Below, piece after piece: positions 1 through 7,496 of a DNA stretch of 16,779 nucleotides. Every line of letters starts with the position of its first letter. Within the stretch, counting starts at the first letter, position 1. The notes beneath the pieces were generated by a model. The model did not search any database, was not told where the DNA came from, and was given only the letters and a program-made list of their open reading frames with translations. The translations under genes and the position numbers were made by a program. The DNA comes from Lachnospiraceae bacterium. Its GTDB lineage: Bacteria; Bacillota; Clostridia; Lachnospirales; Lachnospiraceae. The stretch is from NCBI GenBank assembly GCA_014804385.1, contig JAAUZW010000031.1:1-16779 (forward strand). Direction: 5' to 3'.

Positions 1-98
1 CCTCTTACTAAATAAAATAGCAATTATGTGTCCCGTTATTAAATGCTCTAAACACTCAAAAGTCAGAAAATATCTAAAACTTTGAAATGCAGTATTTA

Positions 99-121
99 AT
101 GGATAACTTTTAATTATCCAT
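99..121. repeat. Perfect 8-bp inverted repeat with 7-nt spacer
   Basis: ATGGATAA at 99-106 is repeated inverted as TTATCCAT at 114-121, separated by CTTTTAA. It lies just beyond the 3' end of the recombinase gene. It could be a weak AT-rich hairpin, a protein-binding site, or a recombinase core site. No second copy was seen elsewhere in the window, so its role is open. Confidence 0.4.
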
Positions 122-133
122 ATAAATTAACTC

Positions 134-161
134 GGGCAACCCGTAAACTATCGGATTGCCC
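134..161 (-). terminator. Hairpin downstream of the recombinase gene, possible terminator
   Basis: GGGCAACCC at 134-142 pairs with GGATTGCCC at 153-161 with one mismatch, across a 10-nt loop. It sits 7 bases beyond the stop codon of the minus-strand recombinase gene. The bases following it on that strand are only moderately T-rich, so it may be a weak terminator or just an mRNA 3' hairpin. Confidence 0.45.
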
Positions 162-168
162 ACAACCC

Positions 169-1089
169 CTATATCTGAAAATCTTTCCTAGGATGCTTCG
201 TAGCAAGAATATTTCTCTGTTTAGCCACAGCGACATGGGTATATATTTCTGTGATGTTAATAGAGCTATGCCCTAACATCTCCTGAATATAGCGGATATC
301 AACATCTGCCTCCAGAAGGCTTGTTGCAAAGGTATGGCGGAACATATGCGGCGTTATATGTTGCTCTATGGAGGCAAGAGCGGTATATTTGTTGATCATG
401 GAGCGCACTGTCTGATCGGACAGTGCTTTCCCCGATTGATTCACGAAAAAGTTGCTGCAGGATTGCCTCTCTCCACTGAAATCTTCTGTGTATTCGGTTA
501 GAATATGGATCACGGATTCGTTGCCCACTTGGATGCGGCGTTCTTTGTCACCTTTTCCATAGATGAGGATAGTGCCGTCGTATAGATTTACATCGCTGAC
601 TTTTAAGGAGCACAGCTCGGATATTCTTATGCCGGTTGAAAACAGTAGTTCCGCAACGGCTGCGTCTCTTAAGGCATTCCGTCTCTGGTAAAGTGTTCTG
701 GCATTTTTACGTTGCTTGTATATTGTAGATAAAAATATTTCGACGGTATGAAGGGGTATGGTTTTGGGCAGGATTACGGGCTCGCGGAAACGTATTATTA
801 TTTTGTTGAATGGATTGCGATCAATAATTTCCCGGTATTCCAGATAGTGAAAGAAGGCTTTTGTAGATGCTATTTTACGTTTTACAGTCTTAGGTTTGTA
901 TTGTGTGTGCAGTCGGGCTATGTATTGTTCTAGAGAATCGGAAGTGATTTCTGCAATATGGGTATAGGGATTTTGTTCAGAAAACTGCCGTAGATCAATC
1001 CGATATGCTTTCAGTGTCTTTTCATCAAGCCGTTTCTGAGCCTTACAGTATTCCAGATAGTTTTCGATGCATGTGTTTACAGTGTCCAT
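169..1089 (-). CDS. Tyrosine recombinase / integrase (XerC/XerD-like)
   Basis: Site-specific DNA recombinase of 306 aa that would cut and rejoin DNA through a phosphotyrosine intermediate. An N-terminal SAM-like core-binding domain covers about residues 5-90 and the catalytic domain about 110-295. The full catalytic set is visible: Arg155 (in GIRISEL), Lys179 (GKGDKERR), His248 and Arg251 (HMFRHTFA), His274 (LGHSS) and Tyr283 (nucleophile, in EIYTHV). The length is usual for Xer-like recombinases. The start is supported by AAAGGAG nine bases upstream on the minus strand. No other phage or conjugation gene is visible and no matched att repeats were found, so it could be a stand-alone invertase or integrase, the edge of an element lying to the left, or a host Xer paralogue. 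Family assignment is firm; the target is unknown. Confidence 0.93.
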   Translation of the reverse strand: MDTVNTCIENYLEYCKAQKRLDEKTLKAYRIDLRQFSEQNPYTHIAEITSDSLEQYIARLHTQYKPKTVKRKIASTKAFFHYLEYREIIDRNPFNKIIIRFREPVILPKTIPLHTVEIFLSTIYKQRKNARTLYQRRNALRDAAVAELLFSTGIRISELCSLKVSDVNLYDGTILIYGKGDKERRIQVGNESVIHILTEYTEDFSGERQSCSNFFVNQSGKALSDQTVRSMINKYTALASIEQHITPHMFRHTFATSLLEADVDIRYIQEMLGHSSINITEIYTHVAVAKQRNILATKHPRKDFQI

Positions 1090-1268
1090 GGTTTAATTCT
1101 CCTTTGTGTTTTTATGTAACAGTTATCATTCTAGTTCTTGTGCCGATATATTTCTACTATTGCAGAAGGTTTATAGATATTTTAATTTTAGGAACATCTT
1201 ATGTGATATGATACGAAATGGGTGGCTGCTCCGTATTTTTTATGGCAAAAGATTAGTAGAATATCTGG

Positions 1269-1275
1269 TATAAAT
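1269..1275 (+). promoter_or_regulatory. Possible -10 element for the XRE-bceAB operon
   Basis: TATAAAT at 1269-1275 lies upstream of two 5'-UTR hairpins. No convincing -35 box is present at 16-18 bases, so the promoter would need an activator or be weak. Tentative. Confidence 0.3.
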
Positions 1276-1281
1276 CCAACA

Positions 1282-1328
1282 GCAACTCAAAGTTGCGGAA
1301 TTGTCATCGTAAAACGATAGACATTCCG
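1282..1328 (+). promoter_or_regulatory. Two adjacent hairpins in the 5' leader of the XRE-bceAB operon
   Basis: GCAAC (1282-1286) pairs with GTTGC (1292-1296). Starting from the same C, a longer stem follows: CGGAAT (1296-1301), GTC (1303-1305) and ATCGT (1306-1310) pair with ACGAT (1314-1318), GAC (1320-1322) and ATTCCG (1323-1328). This gives 14 bp around an AAA loop with one bulged base on each side. No T-run follows, so it is not an intrinsic terminator. It could be an operator for the HTH protein encoded next, or an mRNA 5' stabilising structure. Confidence 0.5.
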
Positions 1329-1369
1329 TATGTCTTTGCTATCATAAAGGAAAAACAGGAGGAAAAGAT

Positions 1370-2188
1370 ATGACATTCGGAGATAAGCTATATCAATTAA
1401 GAAAAAGGCATGGATTTTCACAGGAAGCATTGGCGGAAAAACTGAATACCACCAGACAGGCAGTCAGCAAATGGGAAAACAATAACGGATATCCGGAAAC
1501 GGAGAAAATTATCCTGCTCGCAAAGCTCTTTCAGGTAAGTCTGGACGATCTTTTGATGGAGGAGAGGGAGATAGGTGCGGCGTCTGACGATATGGACAGA
1601 AATGATGAAAACGTTGCGCTGACAGAAGAGAAGAGAGAAGGATATTATGTAAACCGAGAAACGGCAAACGGCTTCCTGCTCTATTATAAAAGGAAATTCT
1701 TGTTGATCGCAATGGCCTGCGGGCTCATATCAGGTTGTAACGCGGTTTCCTATTCTTCATTAGAACCGGGATTTTATGAACTGATGGTGCAGCCTTTTTT
1801 AACGACGTTGTCGGTTATGGTTTTGCTGTCTATTTCATTTTACATCATTTTAAAGCAAAATCCTTACAGAAATCTCAGAAATAAGGAGCTGATCTTTTCG
1901 GAAGACGTCAGAAGAGAACTGCGGGATGAATTTAAAAGGATGAAGAAGGTGTTACTGGCGGGCGTCGTTGTATGTTTGGCGGTTGTGGGGATAAACGAAA
2001 TGTATTTCAACTATTTTCTCAGTATCAATTGGAAGACAATGTATCTTATGAGCGAAGCCGAAATGCGGCACGGCGATGTGTTTTATATGATACTTGTGGG
2101 CGTCTGCGCATTTGTCGCAGTTTTTTGTGCGGGAATGTACTGGTCTTATGCCGTATTACTCCGAAATCAGAGCGAAAAAAACATATGA
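1370..2188 (+). CDS. XRE-family HTH regulator with C-terminal membrane domain
   Basis: A 272-aa protein. Residues 1-62 form a Cro/C1-type HTH (SQEALAEKLNTTRQAVSKWEN is the classic helix-turn-helix with recognition helix). A charged linker at about 63-105 is followed by about four hydrophobic segments (roughly 109-128, 142-162, 193-213, 236-260), so the DNA-binding head should sit at the inner face of the membrane. The start has AGGAGG eight bases upstream. The gene is first in a tight operon with the BceAB-like exporter (16-nt gap to the ATPase gene), so it is the obvious candidate regulator of that exporter. XRE proteins with membrane tails are known in Firmicutes. That this one senses substrate or transporter state through the membrane is inference. 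Confidence 0.85.
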   Translation: MTFGDKLYQLRKRHGFSQEALAEKLNTTRQAVSKWENNNGYPETEKIILLAKLFQVSLDDLLMEEREIGAASDDMDRNDENVALTEEKREGYYVNRETANGFLLYYKRKFLLIAMACGLISGCNAVSYSSLEPGFYELMVQPFLTTLSVMVLLSISFYIILKQNPYRNLRNKELIFSEDVRRELRDEFKRMKKVLLAGVVVCLAVVGINEMYFNYFLSINWKTMYLMSEAEMRHGDVFYMILVGVCAFVAVFCAGMYWSYAVLLRNQSEKNI

Positions 2189-2204
2189 GGAAGGGCGGCG
2201 TGTT

Positions 2205-2975
2205 ATGAAGAAAGAGCATTATATAGAGGTGAAAAATCTTGTAAAAAATTATGGCACAGGAAGCATGAGGGTAAGCGCTGTTGATCATGTCAGTTTTTAT
2301 GTGGATCGGGGAGAATTTATTGGAATCATGGGAGCTTCCGGTTCGGGCAAAACGACCATGTTGAATATTCTTTCTACCATAGATACGATGTCGGACGGAC
2401 AGGTTTCTTACGAAGGAACGGATATTTCGAGGTTGAAAGAAGAAGAATTGGCGGATTTTCGACAGAAAAATCTGGGGTTTGTTTTTCAGGATTATAATCT
2501 TTTAGATACATTAAGCATTGAAGAAAATATCATGCTTCCCATGACTCTTTGCGGTCAGAAGAAGGAGGAAGTAGACATCAGAGTAAAAAGTATTTCGGAA
2601 ACTTTAGGTATTTGTGATATTCTAGGGAAATTTCCATACGAAGTGTCCGGTGGGCAAAAACAGCGGGCGGCTTGTGCAAGGGCGCTTGCAAATGATCCGA
2701 AGTTAATTCTTGCGGACGAGCCGACTGGAGCATTGGATTCCAGATCGTCCACAATGCTGTTGGACACTTTACAGGTTATGAACAAGGAACTGGGGGCAAC
2801 GATCTTGATGGTAACGCATGATGTGTTTTCGGCTTGTTATTGTGACAGGATCTTGTTTTTGAGCGACGGTAAAATATACTGCGAATCAGAGCGGGGCAAT
2901 CTAAACAAACGAGAGTATCTGGATCGCATTTTTAACATACAGTCCCAGATGGGAGGTGGGGAGTTACTATGCTGA
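2205..2975 (+). CDS. ABC transporter ATP-binding protein, BceA-like
   Basis: Cytoplasmic ATPase of 256 aa that powers the permease encoded next. Walker A GASGSGKT is at 43-50, the Q-loop Gln at 95 (FVFQDYNLLD), the signature VSGGQKQR at 147-154, Walker B LILADEP at 167-173 with catalytic Glu172, and the switch His205 (VTHD). This order and the LDSRSSTMLLDTL segment after Walker B fit the MacB/LolD/BceA group. An upstream in-frame ATG at 2094 lies deep inside the preceding gene. I chose 2205 because AGGAAGGG at 2188-2195 precedes it by nine bases and the protein then starts like its relatives. The 3' end overlaps the permease start by 7 bases, suggesting translational coupling. Likely role: antimicrobial-peptide or bacitracin-type resistance; the substrate is inferred only from family. 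Confidence 0.93.
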   Translation: MKKEHYIEVKNLVKNYGTGSMRVSAVDHVSFYVDRGEFIGIMGASGSGKTTMLNILSTIDTMSDGQVSYEGTDISRLKEEELADFRQKNLGFVFQDYNLLDTLSIEENIMLPMTLCGQKKEEVDIRVKSISETLGICDILGKFPYEVSGGQKQRAACARALANDPKLILADEPTGALDSRSSTMLLDTLQVMNKELGATILMVTHDVFSACYCDRILFLSDGKIYCESERGNLNKREYLDRIFNIQSQMGGGELLC

Positions 2976-5032
2976 ATAAGATTGCATTGCGAAACGCCCG
3001 CAGATTATGGAAAGACTATCTGAATTATTTTCTGACCTTGTGTGTGATAACGGCGTTAATGTTTTCTTTTCATTCTCTGCTCTTTTCTAAGGATATTTAT
3101 GAAATGATCCATTATGGAAATAATGGAGAATTATCTACAGCAGGCATGATGTTGATTACCTTTATGATCCTTTCCACGGCAGTGATTCTCATCATAGTAG
3201 CATGGATGATCCATTATATGACGCGCTTTATTCTGGAAAAAAGAAGTCGTGAATTTGCGGTCTACCTGTTAGCAGGAATGCAGAAAAAGCAAATAGCGGC
3301 TCTTTATAGGAAAGAAAATTTCTATCTTGGGATAGGCGCTCTTTTTGTAGGACTACTTTTGGGAAGCGGGTTAAAACAGGTATTATTTTTGGTTTTCTTT
3401 CAAAGCATCGGGAAAAATTACGAGTTCAAAAATCCGAGTGTTCAGGAAATTTTCTCCGCCTTTTTATTGACAATGCTATTGTATGGGGTGTGCCTTTTTG
3501 TTGCCTTTTTTCGAAATCAGAGAAAATTCTCCCATATGGAGATCATCGGTCTGCTCAATATGGATAAACAGAATGAAACAGTGGATGAAAAGAGAAATTC
3601 CCTGTGGAAATGGCTTTTCTTTCTCTCTGTTGGAAATCTATTGCTTTTATATTTTCTTGTCTTTACCGGCAGGGTGACAAAGATAGCCGCAATATGGGAA
3701 ATGATCGGTCTTACATTCACGTTTTACTTTTTCTACTTAGGGCTCTCTGCTTTTCTGATGAACTATATAAAAAACAGAGGGAGACTGCTTTACAAAAAGG
3801 AATATTTGTTTTTGATGAGACAGTTTTCCTCAAAGGTGCGAAATACCTGTTTTGTGCTTGGTACATTAAGTCTTTTATTTATGTTTGCGTTGGTGGGAAG
3901 CTCCCTTGCATTTATGTTGAGCGATTATCAGAATAAGCAGTTAGATGTGGAATATCCTTTTGATGTGATACTCATCAGTGACAAAAAAGGGAATGATTTT
4001 TCTGAAGAAGAAGCGATAATTAAAGAGAGTGCAGACATACAGGATATATGGAAATATGCCGTTTATCAAAACAGGACAAGTGATGTGGGTGATTTTTTAT
4101 ACCAGAATTTAAGGCTATTTTCCGACAGAGACAGTGATCCTGTTATGGCGGAGGGAAAGAGGGCTGTGGCCTATTATGATTATGATGTGTATATGGGAAT
4201 TACGGATTATAATCATTTGCGACAGATGCTAGGTTTAACGCCTGTCGTTTTGCAGGACGATCAATATTTGATTCATATACCAAACCGGGTATATCAGGAG
4301 ATAAAAGATAAGGGGACGGAGTTGGAAAGCAGTTTAGATTTAGGACTCCAATTTGCCGGATTCAAAACGGAGGGCTTTGCACAAAATGGTCATAATGGGG
4401 CGGACTATCTGCTGGTGGTGCCGGACCAGAAACTTGCAGAGATGGATGTATATTTTTCTCTTATGGCAGTTATGACCAGAGAAGATGTGCCGGAAGAGCT
4501 TTCGGAAGCGCTATATGAATTGGCCGGGAAAACAAGAGGATATGATGAACTGGCGGATTATATCAAAATCGGAAGTGAGGAGCTTTTTTTACTGCCTGCT
4601 ACGATACAAGTCAAGAGCCGGGAAGTTTTAGAATTGAAATTTTTAATGAGTACCCTTTCATTTCCGTTATTTTATATCGGACTGGTATTTTTATGTGTAT
4701 CGCTTACAGTTCTTTCCGTTCAGCAACTGAGTGATTCCAATAAATATCAATTCCGATATCAGATTCTACACAAACTTGGAATGGGGAAGAGAAGGATCAG
4801 AATGGTGGTGGCCAAGCAGCTGTTTTGCTACTACCTGTGTCCGGTTATCCTTTCGGTTATGTTCAGTGCGGTATTTATTTTATATGTAGGGCGGCAATTT
4901 GTTATCTACACAGGAATACATACGAAATGGGGGCTGTATTTTGGTATTTCGGTGACCAGTTTTCTAGGAATATATAGCTTGTATTTTATGCTGACGTATT
5001 TTCAGTTTGAGAGAATTATTGGAAGTAGATAG
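2969..5032 (+). CDS. ABC transporter permease, BceB-like (FtsX-type)
   Basis: Membrane permease of 687 aa. About ten hydrophobic segments are visible: near 18-39, 57-84, 118-145, 160-181, 213-233, 241-267, 293-317, 558-585, 617-641 and 653-678. A hydrophilic stretch of roughly 240 residues (about 318-555) lies between segments seven and eight. This 7 + large extracellular domain + 3 layout is the hallmark of BceB-type permeases, which act in resistance to cell-wall-active peptides and pass a signal to a partner histidine kinase. Here no kinase or response regulator is adjacent; the only regulator in the operon is the membrane-tailed XRE protein. The ATG overlaps the ATPase stop codon and has GGAGGTGGGGAG upstream. 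No clear terminator follows. Confidence 0.9.
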   Translation: MLNKIALRNARRLWKDYLNYFLTLCVITALMFSFHSLLFSKDIYEMIHYGNNGELSTAGMMLITFMILSTAVILIIVAWMIHYMTRFILEKRSREFAVYLLAGMQKKQIAALYRKENFYLGIGALFVGLLLGSGLKQVLFLVFFQSIGKNYEFKNPSVQEIFSAFLLTMLLYGVCLFVAFFRNQRKFSHMEIIGLLNMDKQNETVDEKRNSLWKWLFFLSVGNLLLLYFLVFTGRVTKIAAIWEMIGLTFTFYFFYLGLSAFLMNYIKNRGRLLYKKEYLFLMRQFSSKVRNTCFVLGTLSLLFMFALVGSSLAFMLSDYQNKQLDVEYPFDVILISDKKGNDFSEEEAIIKESADIQDIWKYAVYQNRTSDVGDFLYQNLRLFSDRDSDPVMAEGKRAVAYYDYDVYMGITDYNHLRQMLGLTPVVLQDDQYLIHIPNRVYQEIKDKGTELESSLDLGLQFAGFKTEGFAQNGHNGADYLLVVPDQKLAEMDVYFSLMAVMTREDVPEELSEALYELAGKTRGYDELADYIKIGSEELFLLPATIQVKSREVLELKFLMSTLSFPLFYIGLVFLCVSLTVLSVQQLSDSNKYQFRYQILHKLGMGKRRIRMVVAKQLFCYYLCPVILSVMFSAVFILYVGRQFVIYTGIHTKWGLYFGISVTSFLGIYSLYFMLTYFQFERIIGSR

Positions 5033-5041
5033 TATAGGCCA

Positions 5042-5059
5042 ATGGCTAAAATGGCTAAA
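5042..5059. repeat. Tandem 9-bp duplication ATGGCTAAA
   Basis: ATGGCTAAA occurs twice head-to-tail (5042-5050, 5051-5059) just after the permease stop codon. It is a small direct repeat of no evident function and could be a replication-slippage product. Confidence 0.6.
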
Positions 5060-5109
5060 ATTGCATGAATTTCAACCTAAAAGAAAAATAAATATTTAAA
5101 GCATTATGC

Positions 5110-5138
5110 TTTACAAATGCTACCAAATTGGATATACT
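5110..5138 (+). promoter_or_regulatory. Sigma-A-type promoter of the antitoxin gene
   Basis: TTTACA (5110-5115), a 17-bp spacer and TATACT (5133-5138) form a near-consensus vegetative promoter 36 bases before the antitoxin start. An AAAGAGGTGA ribosome binding site follows. The promoter shows that the antitoxin is transcribed independently of the bceAB operon; autoregulation by the antitoxin would be usual for the family. Confidence 0.75.
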
Positions 5139-5173
5139 ATAAATAAATTAATGATAAAGAAAGAGGTGATACG

Positions 5174-5425
5174 ATGGCTCAAATTAGTTTGCGTATAGAA
5201 GATGATGTCAAGAAAAAAGCAGAACAGGCCTGTGCCGACATAGGAATGTCTTTATCGACAGCTATTAACATTTATCTAAAAAAGCTGGGAAGAGAGAAGC
5301 GCATACCATTTGAAGTATCAGTGGATCCGTTTTATTCACAGGAGAATATGACAAGACTCAGAAATTCAGTGGCTCAGATGGAGTCTACAGGCGGTACGGT
5401 ACATGAGGTAGATTTTGATGATTAA
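5174..5425 (+). CDS. RelB/DinJ-family antitoxin
   Basis: An 83-aa ribbon-helix-helix protein. The N-terminal half (MAQISLRIEDDVKKKAEQAC, then GMSLSTAINIYLKKL) has the short beta strand and two helices of RelB/DinJ antitoxins, which dimerise on their own operator. The C-terminal part, about 50-83, is charged and would wrap a RelE/YoeB-type mRNA interferase. A strong promoter lies upstream and AGAGGTGAT is the ribosome binding site. The last codons overlap an ATG that opens a 19-codon remnant, so no complete toxin is present. The antitoxin reads intact over its whole length. It may now act only as a repressor, or as an anti-addiction factor against a toxin elsewhere; that is inference. Confidence 0.88.
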   Translation: MAQISLRIEDDVKKKAEQACADIGMSLSTAINIYLKKLGREKRIPFEVSVDPFYSQENMTRLRNSVAQMESTGGTVHEVDFDD

Positions 5426-5477
5426 ATCATGGTCGGATGCGGCATCGGCATTTGTCAAATCCAGGGAGAACCATTAA
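5418..5477 (+). pseudogene. Toxin remnant (YoeB/Txe-like N-terminus)
   Basis: An ATG overlapping the antitoxin stop by eight bases opens a 19-codon frame reading MIKSWSDAASAFVKSRENH and then stops. The first seven residues resemble the start of YoeB/Txe mRNA interferases (Met-Ile-Lys-x-Trp-Ser-Asp), and the overlap with the antitoxin end is the usual arrangement of such pairs. The catalytic body is missing; the frame ends three bases before the 3' end of the convergent padR gene. The simplest reading is a toxin gene that lost its interior and end by deletion. A chance short ORF is the alternative. Confidence 0.55.
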
Positions 5478-5480
5478 TTT

Positions 5481-5999
5481 TCAGTGTTTTATTGTCTCAA
5501 TCCAATCCTCAATAGCCTGGGTGAGCATAAGCTGCTGGCGCAAAACAGCTTTCCCGGTTTCGGGAACATCCGGCCTGTTTTCTTTCTCCAGCAGATTTAT
5601 TTCCTGATATGTTTTTAGCTGTTTCACATTCTTTTCAATCTCTGCCAGACATTTCTTCTGCTTGTCGGGGGACAGGCTGTCCAGATTGACAATGACGGCA
5701 TTAAAGTCCAGAAATATATTGACTGATTTTGCAGAGATCTCAAACATCAGCCTTTCAAATTCCCGTTCGCCTTGGGGGGTTAAAGAGTAGACCGCTTTTT
5801 CCGGCATATTCCCTTCTTTTTCCGTGCGGCTCTTGATGAAACCCTTTTCTTCCAGCTGAATGACTTTTTTGTAAATAGAGGGGGTACTGATCTTGACCCA
5901 CTTGGATATATTGCGGTATTCTACCAGCTTCTGCATATCATAAGCGCTCAGTGATTTCTGCTTCAACATTCCCAGTACGATCAAATCGATGGTGGCCAT
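5481..5999 (-). CDS. PadR-family transcriptional regulator
   Basis: A 172-aa regulator. The N-terminal winged helix (about 1-85) contains IDLIVLGMLKQKSLSAYDMQ, the recognition region WVKISTPSIYKKVIQLEEKG and the wing residues AVYSLTPQGEREF, typical of PadR. The C-terminal part (about 90-172) is helical and would be the dimerisation arm. It is divergent from a MATE pump gene. The 123-bp gap carries two identical palindromes that overlap both promoters, so it most probably represses the pump and itself until a toxic ligand binds; this is known behaviour for PadR/LmrR relatives and is inferred here. The start is supported by AAAGGAG on the minus strand at 6006-6012. Confidence 0.9.
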   Translation of the reverse strand: MATIDLIVLGMLKQKSLSAYDMQKLVEYRNISKWVKISTPSIYKKVIQLEEKGFIKSRTEKEGNMPEKAVYSLTPQGEREFERLMFEISAKSVNIFLDFNAVIVNLDSLSPDKQKKCLAEIEKNVKQLKTYQEINLLEKENRPDVPETGKAVLRQQLMLTQAIEDWIETIKH

Positions 6000-6021
6000 A
6001 CGAATCTCCTTTAAACTTTTC

Positions 6022-6050
6022 TTGACAGATACTATAAATTATAGTATTAT
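6022..6050 (+). promoter_or_regulatory. Promoter of the MATE efflux gene
   Basis: TTGACA (6022-6027), a 17-bp spacer and TATTAT (6045-6050) make a strong sigma-A promoter facing the pump gene. The left palindromic operator fills the spacer almost exactly, so a bound dimer would block RNA polymerase. Confidence 0.8.
6030..6046. promoter_or_regulatory. Palindromic operator 1 (probable PadR site)
   Basis: TACTATAAATTATAGTA has 8-bp arms around a central A at 6038. It lies between the -35 and -10 of the pump promoter and also covers the -10 of the divergent padR promoter. An identical copy lies 38 bp away, centre to centre. Confidence 0.8.
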
Positions 6051-6066
6051 ACATTTTATGCCGCAA
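6038..6066 (-). promoter_or_regulatory. Promoter of padR
   Basis: On the minus strand TTGCGG (6061-6066), a 17-bp spacer and TATAAT (6038-6043) face padR. The -10 box lies inside operator 1, so one bound protein could silence both genes. Confidence 0.65.
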
Positions 6067-6067
6067 C

Positions 6068-6084
6068 TACTATAAATTATAGTA
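6068..6084. promoter_or_regulatory. Palindromic operator 2 (probable PadR site)
   Basis: A second exact copy of the 17-bp palindrome, centred on 6076. It falls in the start of the pump transcript and just upstream of the padR -35 box. The identity of the two copies over all 17 bases in AT-rich DNA argues for selection as a binding site. Confidence 0.78.
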
Positions 6085-6122
6085 ATATAAAATATATTAT
6101 TTGAAAGAAAGGAGAATCAGAC

Positions 6123-7469
6123 ATGGAGGAGAAGAATAACAAGATAGAGATGCTTGGCAATGCACCGATACCGAAAGCGCTTCTGGCTCTGGGGCTTCCG
6201 ACAATGATCGGTATGCTGATCAATGCGCTTTACAATCTGGTAGACACCTATTTTGTAGGAGGGCTCGGAACGGAGCAAATGGGTGCGGTCACGGTGGCTT
6301 ATCCGTTGGGACAGATTGTTGTGGGATTGGGATTGATGTTTGGCAATGGGGCGGCAGCGTATCTTTCCAGACTCTTGGGGAAGGGAGACCAAGAAACGGC
6401 GGAGCAGGTAGCCAGTACCGCCTTATATGGCAGCGTTTCAGGCGGAGCGGTTGTCATACTCTGCGTGCTTCTTTTCTTAAAGCCGATTTTGCGTCGGCTG
6501 GGGGCGATCGACAGCGTGATGCCCTATGCGCTGACTTATACAGGTATTTATATTGTGGGTTCCCTGTTTAATGTTTTCAATGTTACTATGAACAATATTG
6601 TATCCAGTGAAGGGGCCGCAAAAACGGCTATGTGTGCGCTGCTGGCAGGCGCAGGGCTTAATGTCCTGTTAGATCCGATATGTATTTATTATCTCAATTT
6701 GGGCGTTGCCGGAGCGGCGATAGCTACGGTCATTTCACAGGCTGTTTCTACGTTGGTGTATCTTTGCTATATCTTTCAGGGAAAAAGCGTGTTTCATTTT
6801 CGGAGGAAAGATTGTCGGTTCACAAAAGAGATTCTGTCCGAGATTTTAAAGATAGGGATTCCTACTCTGCTGTTTCAGCTATTGACAAGTCTTTCCATTG
6901 CAATGACCAACGAGGCAGCGACAAAATATGGGGGTTCTGCGCTTGCCGCAATGGGACCGGTCACAAAAATGATGTCGATGGGAAGTCTGGCGGTGTTTGG
7001 CTTTTTGAAGGGGTTCCAGCCGATTGCCGGATTCAGCTATGGATCCGGCAATTATAAGCGGCTGCGAGAAGCGATCAGGACGGCTGTTATCTGGTCAACC
7101 ATATTCTGCGTGGGTTTTGGACTGACGGTGGCCGTATTCTCTAAGGAGCTGATGTCGCAGTTTACAAAAAAAGACTTGGAAATGGTTCGGATTGGACAGA
7201 TGGCGCTGCGGGCAAATGGGATTTCTTTCATGGCATTTGGTTTTCACACGGTATTTTGTTTTCTTTTCCTCGTGATGGGAAAAGCGAAGGAGGGGTGTAT
7301 TCTGGGGGCCTGCCGACAGGGAATCTGTTTTCTGCCTGCTATTTTGTTCCTTCCGAAGGTTTTAGGGCTGCGCGGCGTTCTCTATGCACAGCCGGTGGCA
7401 GATGTGCTGGCGGCGGTGGTGACTGTATTTATGGCGTGGAAGCTTTATTCTTCTCTTTTGGACAGTTGA
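6123..7469 (+). CDS. MATE-family multidrug efflux transporter
   Basis: A 448-aa polytopic membrane protein with about twelve hydrophobic segments in two halves. The N-terminal sequence has the MATE features LGLPTMIGMLINALYNLVDTYF and GLMFGNGAAAYLSRLLGKGD; the second half has the matching FLKGFQPIAGFSYGSGNYKR. Members use a sodium or proton gradient to export cationic drugs, dyes or other toxic compounds. Length fits the family. AAAGGAG lies eight bases before the ATG. It is controlled by a strong promoter occupied by the probable PadR operator. The substrate cannot be read from the sequence. Confidence 0.93.
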   Translation: MEEKNNKIEMLGNAPIPKALLALGLPTMIGMLINALYNLVDTYFVGGLGTEQMGAVTVAYPLGQIVVGLGLMFGNGAAAYLSRLLGKGDQETAEQVASTALYGSVSGGAVVILCVLLFLKPILRRLGAIDSVMPYALTYTGIYIVGSLFNVFNVTMNNIVSSEGAAKTAMCALLAGAGLNVLLDPICIYYLNLGVAGAAIATVISQAVSTLVYLCYIFQGKSVFHFRRKDCRFTKEILSEILKIGIPTLLFQLLTSLSIAMTNEAATKYGGSALAAMGPVTKMMSMGSLAVFGFLKGFQPIAGFSYGSGNYKRLREAIRTAVIWSTIFCVGFGLTVAVFSKELMSQFTKKDLEMVRIGQMALRANGISFMAFGFHTVFCFLFLVMGKAKEGCILGACRQGICFLPAILFLPKVLGLRGVLYAQPVADVLAAVVTVFMAWKLYSSLLDS

Positions 7470-7496
7470 GCGCTGCACCATAAGTACCAAATTTGA

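Noticed and set aside
1005..1211. 68-codon plus-strand ORF at the recombinase 5' end
   Set aside because: It is mostly antisense to the recombinase gene, has no convincing ribosome binding site and no recognisable sequence.
5055..5075. Weak AT-rich inverted repeat after the BceB-like gene
   Set aside because: Arms of only five A/T bases and no T-run; not supportable as a terminator.
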